DNA of 64,000 nucleotides from Rhinopomastus cyanomelas (Eukaryota; Chordata; Aves; Bucerotiformes; Rhinopomastidae), in the NCBI GenBank assembly GCA_013400115.1, contig VXBP01004154.1, positions 666,530 to 730,529 of the forward strand. Direction: 5' to 3'. This document shows positions 40,101 to 49,100 of this stretch, in pieces (position 1 is the first letter of the stretch; each line of letters begins with the position of its first letter). The position numbers and the translations under genes are program-made. Under the pieces are notes generated by a model that ran no database searches, was not told where the DNA came from, and saw nothing but the letters and a program-made list of their open reading frames with translations.

Positions 40101-43100
40101 GCAAACTGCCCACTGGTGTAGTCATGATGAAAAGTCACTACAAGGGATTTAGAAGAGTCAGGTACAGACATGAGCAGTGACTCAGCCTTTCAGTGAAGTT
40201 CTTGCTAGGGCTTCTGCACTACAAAGCAGCATCCAAACAATTATGACTGTTATCACTTGAGTTCAAATCACTAGTTCTGCCAAAGATTGTTGCCTGGGGC
40301 AAATCTTTGGGGCCTTGCTCAGAAAAACACTTAACTCTATGTGAAAATCACATCAAAACAACAGAACATACACAAAAACATTTTGAAGTGGTTTGCTTAA
40401 CTACAGACAGAGTCTGTTTGTGCTCAAGGTTTCCAAGTTGTGAAGGAGATGGCGTTTGCTCTCGCCCATCCTTTCTCCATCCCTGTAGAAACAGCCGGAT
40501 ACTCTGTGCAGTACTTATCACCATATGAAGGTGGAGGTACTGTAAGAGATGAAATTCAACTGTAACACTAATAGAAGCACTATGGATTAAATTCTGGCAT
40601 GACCCAGCCCCCAACATAGCAGTTAAATTGTCTAAACCCAGATAAAACCATCCAAACATCTAACCTTGATCATAAACACAGTTTAACTGACAGGATAAGC
40701 CAGATGAAACTCCAGCTGTCCCTCACACAGGGTAAATTAAAACAGTTTGTAATGAAGATCTGAGTACACTTCTGCAAAGGTAGCATCATGTCAGGAAATA
40801 TAAACCAGGAAAAAGCTTATCTATTCTCCCAAGTCACATCTTGCATTTACTAAGCTACTTCAAGCACGTGTTGCTGATTAATAGCAGCACCCAAAGGCAA
40901 AACTTGTTCTTATTTCTCTGATTTTCAGAGTTAGCAACTGCTCGGAGTGTTGCCGAGTCACACAATTGTTAGTGATGGAGGCAAAGAGCACCTCTTCATT
41001 TAAAATTCAGGGGAGTAGGCAAAGCTCAGTGAATCTGGAGTATAAGGAGACTTCAAACAGTGCTAGAAAAATGGAAACCAGCTGAGCTAACAGAGAACAG
41101 GTCCTACCTAAACAACCTTCGTCAAGTGAGTTTCACCTACTCTGTTACTCCTGGAATTTGGGAAAGTAGGAGGAGGCAGCAAGGTCTGAGGAGATGTATA
41201 TGGGTACATGACCACTCTGGATCAAAACCTGGAAGTGGAAAAAATGGCTTTTGCGTCTACACAACAGGACGTTTCATTGCAAGTAACTAAGAAACACTTA
41301 GTGCTTTGTAGCTACAACACAAAAGGTGAGATGGATTTTAACCATCACATAAATCTCCACGGACAACATTTCTTGCATTTGGAAGGTCTTATGCACTTTC
41401 AATCTGCGTCTAGACAATCTGAGAAGTTAGAGTTAACTTAGAACACACATTGCTTATTTAGGGCTTTTCTTGTTTGTGTTTCTCCTCAACCCACACTCTT
41501 TACAAGTAAAAACAGGGCTTGTCCCCATGAAGCAATATCTCTTAAGCTGCTTCTCTTATGCCCTTCACAACACAAATTCCACCTCTTATGCCTCTTGCCA
41601 AGCTGGAGCTCCATCTCCATAAGCTCCACACACCTCCACACCACGGAGAACTTCCATGTCTTCCCTCAAAAAGAAAAACCCTGGGCACGGACCAGGAGCT
41701 GGATAGTTCTGCTTGAGGTGATAAAATTGCCAAATTCTTTAAAACGCCAATTACCACCAGGCATCAAATTCGTCTTTGTGAACCAAGGTTCACTTCAGGT
41801 AACGGGACAGTGTTCAGTTGCATATCCAAGAGTGGGGAAAGGACCCAGTTTTTACAGCAAAGACATGAGCTCCTCTTTTCACATGAGCAGCACCAACGCT
41901 GTGGAGAACAAGGCTGCAGACAGTGAGCAGCCACATTTGTTTCTGCCATTATCGGCACACTGTGGATCTGCAGACACACTGGTCCTGCGTCACTCAGCCT
42001 TTCCATCCAGTTCACTTCAGCCCCTTCCCAGGACAGCTTTGCCGGCTAGCCCAGCCATCCAGAATCACGGTCGGGTCTGTATAGCCAAGATACTCCAGAG
42101 TGCCAAGAAGTCTTGAGATAAAGGAGACACTGAACTTCCGAGGGAAAAGGGTCAGTGGAAATTTAGAGGAAGGGACAGGCTGAAGGCAGAGACAAAGAAA
42201 ATAAAAAGACGTACGAGTTAGGCAGATGAGGGAAAAATGGAAAATCAAGAATAAACACTGCTGGGACAAACAAGTGATCTGTAGGTTTGTGGCTGACACA
42301 GGGGACTGCATCTCAAGAGTAAGTCGCAGGAACTCCCTGTGCGTTCATTCAGCTTATATAAACCATGAAAGAGCAATCATATATAAAAGACAGGATCAAA
42401 ACAAAACATCTCAAAAACCAAAAAACATCCAAAGGGAATCAAATTAAAACCACACCACTGCTGTGCTGGTGCTAGACAGGCCAAGGAGAGTTCTGATAAA
42501 CAGGGATGGAAATTAATGTGGGGACATAACAGAAAGCCTGTCATGGCCAGCTGTCCTGGGGCTGGGTTTTTCCTGCACTGGTTTCCCCTTCTTCTGTTGC
42601 TCAGTAAATTCTGAGAGCTAATACAAACTAGTTCCATGAACTAACTAAGATCCCGCTAACTGAACACAAAGCTCTCTCCTTTGGAAAACGTGCCTTGTAC
42701 ATACCATTGTACAGCTCAGAGAGCTCAGGAAATGTTTCTGTGATATTCAGCTTCCCCAGAGAGCCTTCACTTCAGCTCATGAAAATACACTGGTGTTCAA
42801 GGCATGAAAATTCCTGCTCACACACCCACAAACCTTCGGGCTAGGGCCCTAATTTGAACAAGATGGCATGAATCCAGCAGTAACCTATAGTCAGAGATTA
42901 AAGCTGCTGACCTGGGCAAGGAGACCAGACACCTAGCCACGACCACGACAATGGATGACAATCCTCCCTCTTTATTTCAGTGTCCAAACCCACCCCCCCA
43001 ACACTTCACGTCAAGGCAGGGTCTCCAGGCTGAAAACCTGAGCTCCCATTCTGCTTTTCCTTACATCTCATAGCACAAACAGCTCTACTGGTTGTAACTT

Positions 43101-46100
43101 ATCCTTTATGGAGTCCCTATGGAGAATTTGGTTGTATCAGGCCACAATGGCCTGTTAGATTTTGCCATATTTTGTAGAAATATGGTTGGGAAAAAACAGT
43201 AGAGGAAGCATTACAGCTCCTGTGAAAACACTGGAGTAGTGAAAGATAGAGATGAATCACAGAATCATTTAGAATGGAAAAGACCTTCAGGCTCATCAAG
43301 TCAAACCACTAACCAAATCGTCTCAAGGCCACCGCTAACCCATCTCCTTGAGCTCTGTATCTCTACGACTTTGAAACACGTCCACGGATGGTGATTCAAT
43401 TCCCTCCCTGGGCAGCTTGTTCCAAGGCTCGATGACCCTTTCCAGGAATAAGCTTTTCCTCATGTCTAACCTGAACTTCTGGTGCAAGCTGAGGTTATTT
43501 CCTCTTGTCTTATCACTTGTGAGAAGAGACCAACTTCCACCTCTCTACAATCGCCTTTAGGTAGTTGTAGAGACAGCGAGAAGGTCTCCCCTGAGCCTCT
43601 TTTCCTTTAGACTAACTAGCCCCAGCTCCCTCAGACACTCCACACAAGATCTGACTTCTAGACCCTTCTCTAGACCCACTCCAGCACCTCAACATTCTTC
43701 TTGCATTGAGAAGTTCACTCCCCTTCCACTGGAATCTTGCACTGCAAGGGACAAGCTGTCTTCCATAAAGGAGATGGCTCATGCTGGTACCTCCAAAGAG
43801 TCATTTCAAACCCTCCCTGCATAACACTCGCGTATCCAAGTTTATTTTGGGAGTTCCATTACGTTCCAATCCAAACGCTCGCACAGTTGAGTCCTCGTCC
43901 CTCATGTCACACGCCAACCGTTGTTACCAAGAGCAGATGGTAAGGAAGCCATGATTACAGAGCAAACAGATGAGGCTGCTAATAGGGAGCCATTACTGAA
44001 AATAAATTCAACACTTCCAACCATCCACCCTTGCATGTGGATGCAGGCAGCTGGTTGGCTTGGTGTCTGGGAACGTTCCGTTTCCAGATACACATCGAGC
44101 TCACCGGTAATGGTTTGCAGACAGAAATCTGGGTATTTAGGATACGGGCTCCAGCATGAGCAGAGGTGGAAAACTGCACACAGCGTCTCTGTGAAGTGCC
44201 AAAGCCGCCAAAGAAAAATATGGAAGAAAACACGGGACACAGAACAGTAAGTTAACACATTGTCATAAACACACTCAGACTGTTCCCATTTGTAACAGGC
44301 ATTAGCCATGTGCATCGCAGCCCCCGTCTGTGGCTGATCCCCACAGAGATTATCAGCCTTGTAGCTGCCAGTGTTACCCCTTGAGCTTACACAGAAGGGT
44401 CTCAGCTGAACACCCAAGGCTCAAACCCGGCTGTAACAGCAAATGAGGTGTAAGTGTCCTGATGAACCACATCACCAGGCAACCAGCAACACCCTCAGCA
44501 TAGCTGCACATGATGCCTCTGAGCATTACTCTGCATTGGCTCCACATGTTCTACCAGGGGAAGTTCTCCATCAGAGCTGAAGGTCTGGGGTAAGACCAGA
44601 ACTTGGGATGTCATCACAACCTATTCCCTGATGTGAGCCAGGCTTGGCTGAGTGCTTAGTGTGGACAGGATGAGAAACAGCAAGAAACAAATCTCACAGG
44701 TTACTTGGACAGTCAGCCCTACAGAAGAAGAAAGTTAGAAGACTATTGCTTGACTTCATACCTCCCAAATCAAGGGCTTCAGCTGGACTAACCTTCACTC
44801 ACTCAGAAGACCTTCAAAGAGTAGTTGAACACTCACAAGCAATTAGTTGCTCCATACAGGCACCATTTTCTTCTTGTCAATTACAGAAAGAGCCTCTGGG
44901 TAGCTCCTCTCTCTGCTAAGGTTCTTCGCTGAAACAACCAAAGCAAACTGGGATTTATGCGGTCTCCAAAGTCATGGTTTCACATACCTCAGCATAGCAT
45001 GACCTCACTCAGGCACTTCAGTATTAAGTCACGTTTCTGCTCCATCAGAGAGAGAGAAGCTCAGTTTGCATGTACAACTACCAAAGAATAGGCTGCCTAA
45101 GTTCTTCAAGAGGCAACATAGCACACAAGGGGACGTGTGTGACCTAAACCTGATTCAGATTCTACTTAAAAACTCAGCACTGCAAAATATCCCTCCAGAA
45201 AATGCAAATCTTGGACTCAGAGTTCAGCCAGCAACACCACCACAGTAGGAATCCCAACAGGCATAGCTAAGGGATCTCATACATCTGATCCCAGAGTCAC
45301 ACTCCTAAACTATGAAACTCAAATAGTGGCAACATCTATAAAAAATGGATTGTATTCACCAGTGTAAGCAAGAGGTAAAATGCATTCGCCCTGGCAGTAG
45401 TGAAAAAGCCCATGGAGCAGCCAGCCCAGAGCACATTTCATTAAACCCATCCTATTTCTTCCAACAAAATTTTGATTATCGCAGGAACACCATCAGTCTC
45501 TTCCAACAGAGAATTTGTTTTGCCATTTGCAAACTGGAAAACATGTGCTCTCAATATTTTCTCTGATGCATGAGTCTCCTTCAAAACCCAAGTCCAGGGC
45601 ATGTGCCAGGACATGTGCCAAAACCCAAATAATTAATTGGAAAACACAAACTGGCATCTGAAGGCTCTCTCTGTCTAAAGGGCTCCTCTCGTTCTTTACG
45701 GCACATTCAAAATCCATTAACCAAGTTAAATATCTGCTCCATTTCCAGTCTCCCTAACTCAGCTACCCTGATCCTCGAGTGACTAAATTGAATCTGCTCT
45801 GGTATAAATCCTGAGCAGCCTCCACACAGAAAAGTGGGAGCTACAAGTGAGAAGATGACTGCAGAGACACATTTCTCAACTCCACGCAGGTAACGGCAAC
45901 GGCAGAGAGCTTCCCAACAACCTGGAACAGCAGGATGAAGAATGTCACAGACACATCACAAAGCCCCAACGCCATACAAATTAATTTCACTCACTATTAG
46001 TTATGAAAAGCTCCATTTTTCATGGTTGCCTTCTAGATTACCACTTCAGAAGAGCAAGGATAGCATTTCAAGATGCAAATAACTCTCTGTTTGGTCTCTT

Positions 46101-49100
46101 TGTCAACTTCCCTTATGTATTTTACCAACATCCACCTTACAATGAACACCACTGTCCAGTTAAAGTGAGATCAAGATGTACATAATATTTATTCAAGGGA
46201 TTACACCATGTCCACTGCCTGGGTACTTTGGGACGTGGTAACTAGGTGATCCTGCTGTGACAGGGGGATTGGACTAGATGATCTTCAAATCCCTAATGTT
46301 CTGTGATTCTGTGTGTAAGAAAGATCACAGTAGCATCAAGATTCTCAGGCAGCTGCTGGAAAGCTCTCACATTGAGAACCACAGTGTTCAGGAGAGAATT
46401 TAAACAGAATTTGCTATGCCACTGCACACACATGCAGAGCAAAAAAGATATTTGAAAACACGAATTAACAAAAGATCCCACCAACCCAACCTTTACAGAA
46501 CCATGATATTTTCAGAGAGGATGTTCAGAAATTTCTGAGGCCACCAAAGAGTACCAAGATCAGTCATGACAACATTACCCTGATACTACTGCACCAGAAC
46601 AGGGAGATAAGACTTGTTAAATTAACACTTTTGGGGTTTTTTCTCCATTTTGGCTTTTGGGAATAATATGGAACCCACTGAACTCTCAAAATAATTGTTT
46701 GGATTAAGCTGAGGGAATAATTTTCTGACCTTGCTCCTATCAACTCTTCTCTTTCCTTCCTACAAAAGCACTGAGGTTGGGATAAGTTCCCAGTATTTGT
46801 AAATCATCTGTCCACAGGAACCTCAGTGACGAGTAGCTTAGTTCTCCTCACCAACCTCATACACTTGTCTGGCTCAAATATTAGACAATTTTCAAACAAG
46901 TTTACCTCCTTGAGAAGATTCCCATTTCCAGCTCACTATGTGGACTTTTCACACAATCCTCTGCATTTCAGTGTTTTGTGCTGGTGTCAGATTTGTAGCC
47001 ATGCAGAGTATTCACAGGCAACCATCATCCTGTGCACTAGGAGGTCCACAGGTTACATGTCCCCTTCATTTCTTGCAATTCAAATTTGTTACAGGAGTTT
47101 GGGGTAAAAGACAGTCATTCACACTAAAGGAATGCTGGATTAAGTCACGTGGAGTCAAGAATTGTTGCTGGGATAATTCCATTAGCTTCGCAGAGAAATA
47201 CTAGGGATGAATTTGTCCTCTTAGGCTTATTTTCCATTCCAAAATTCCTTAATGGCATAAAGAAAAAATAGAAAAGCTGGACACAGATGTTAAATAAAGA
47301 CATTCTGAGTCTGATCCCATTTCCACAGGATACAATGGGAGTTAGTAGGAGACCAGGACCCACAACACGCAACTACAAAAGCATTTGTTGATCTTAAGCT
47401 TCAGCTCCTATTCAAAAGATTCCTCTGCCAACTCTTCTTAATTTGGGACTTTTATTTATTTTTTTCCCCAATTTTTCCACTGAACACAAGCCTGGAAAGA
47501 GATTTCTTTGTCAACAGCCCTTTTCACTACCAACAAAACTGCTGTGATCACGTTTAGACACTGGAAAACCACAACAGAGAAACTTCTGCAATCTGTTAAA
47601 GCATCGCACGTGCTTTCGCGCAGAGTGGAATCCAAACTGAAATGGAGATCTCATCGTAACACCAGTGGGGACACAGCTCTCAGAACCCACTGCAGACCTC
47701 TCCTGCAGAACATAACTATGCCAAAAACCTCAGGTTTGGCTCTAAAATAGTACAGTTAGTTATTCCTGGTTTACCAAAATACCACTGTAATAGTCAAACC
47801 CTACGTTTGAACCCACCATCCAACACCACAATGTGTTGACGAATCGCAATGCAGCATTAACTGGTGACCAGGGCGGAAAACAATGGAGTCAAAAGCCAAA
47901 TCCACCAACTTTAAACCGCAATTACCTATCAATAAGGGGTGTCTTTGGAGCAGGACAGCTTTATACAAAGAGAATCTCCTTAGGTCTTTGTTCCCAATGT
48001 ATGTTGTGCTCCCTGTAGAGTCCCATTTGCCTCATGGGAGCTTGAGTTTGGGACAGTAGGGTTAATGGATGGACTTGGTAAACCTAAAGGTCTTTTCCAA
48101 CTGAAATAATTATATGAGAAACACCATGAAAATATGACTATAAAGCCTTTTTTTAAAGAAAAAACATAAGTTGAGCAAATAACCAGACAACTTCTGGAAA
48201 ATAATCTTGTGCTCATCAGTCCAGTTGGGCATGAGAACTCTGTCAGGTGGATGAACTGGACACTGAAATACAAGGCAAGTGATATTTTCTATTAGATTTT
48301 AAATAAAAGTTACTTTTCTATAGACTCAAAAACAATGTTGAAGAGCTCGTGACAAAAGTGCCACTTGCCTTTTCAAGTGCCTAGGCTTGGTCATCACCAA
48401 AACAGATCAGATGCCAGATTACCTGAAGTCTGCAGCATCCACAGAAGTCAAAACAACCGGATGCGGCACCATCCTTCTAAGACAGAGAAATGGTTTTCAG
48501 GCCCTAAGACAAAATGAAGCTTAAAACTGTATGTTCTCTCCTTTCAAACAACTTTACGACCTCACAAGTTATCCATCAAGCTACAAAGTAAGGCCCCCTC
48601 TTGCTACGCTGGCCAGTTGCACTTCCACAGAGAGATGTGTAACAGGATACGGCGACACACGTTTGCCAGCAGCTCTTTGTTGTGTAGGTCAGGTCTATGC
48701 AGGTTTATGTTTCAGTGACTCTACTAAATGAAATCAAACATTTGCCAAAGGAAAAGGGTCTCCTGTGGGAAAGGAGGGAATGGGGGAGGAATGGGGGAGG
48801 AGGCAAAAAGCAAAGCCACCGGGAGTGAATTAAGCAGAGGAAGGTGGCAGTGGATTTGTGGCTAGTGAGGTATGCACAGTGCAAGATGGTGGGGTACAGC
48901 CAAGCCTGATGAAAGAATCAGTCTGTAACAGAGGCAAAGATCCTGGAGAGTCAGTGGAAGAAATAAGAGGGGGAAGAAGATGAGACAAACAGAATAAAAA
49001 GGAGACAATGTGCATAAGAAAAACTGAATGAGGAGAGAGAAAGCATGTGGGATGAGAAAGTAAAAAGTAGCTGTTGGAACAAAGGATTTGGAAGTGGCCT

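Noticed and set aside
41595..42116. Plus-strand open frame of 173 codons in intron 1
   Set aside because: No recognisable domain, no splice context and low-complexity Ser/Pro content; most likely chance, though long for an intron.
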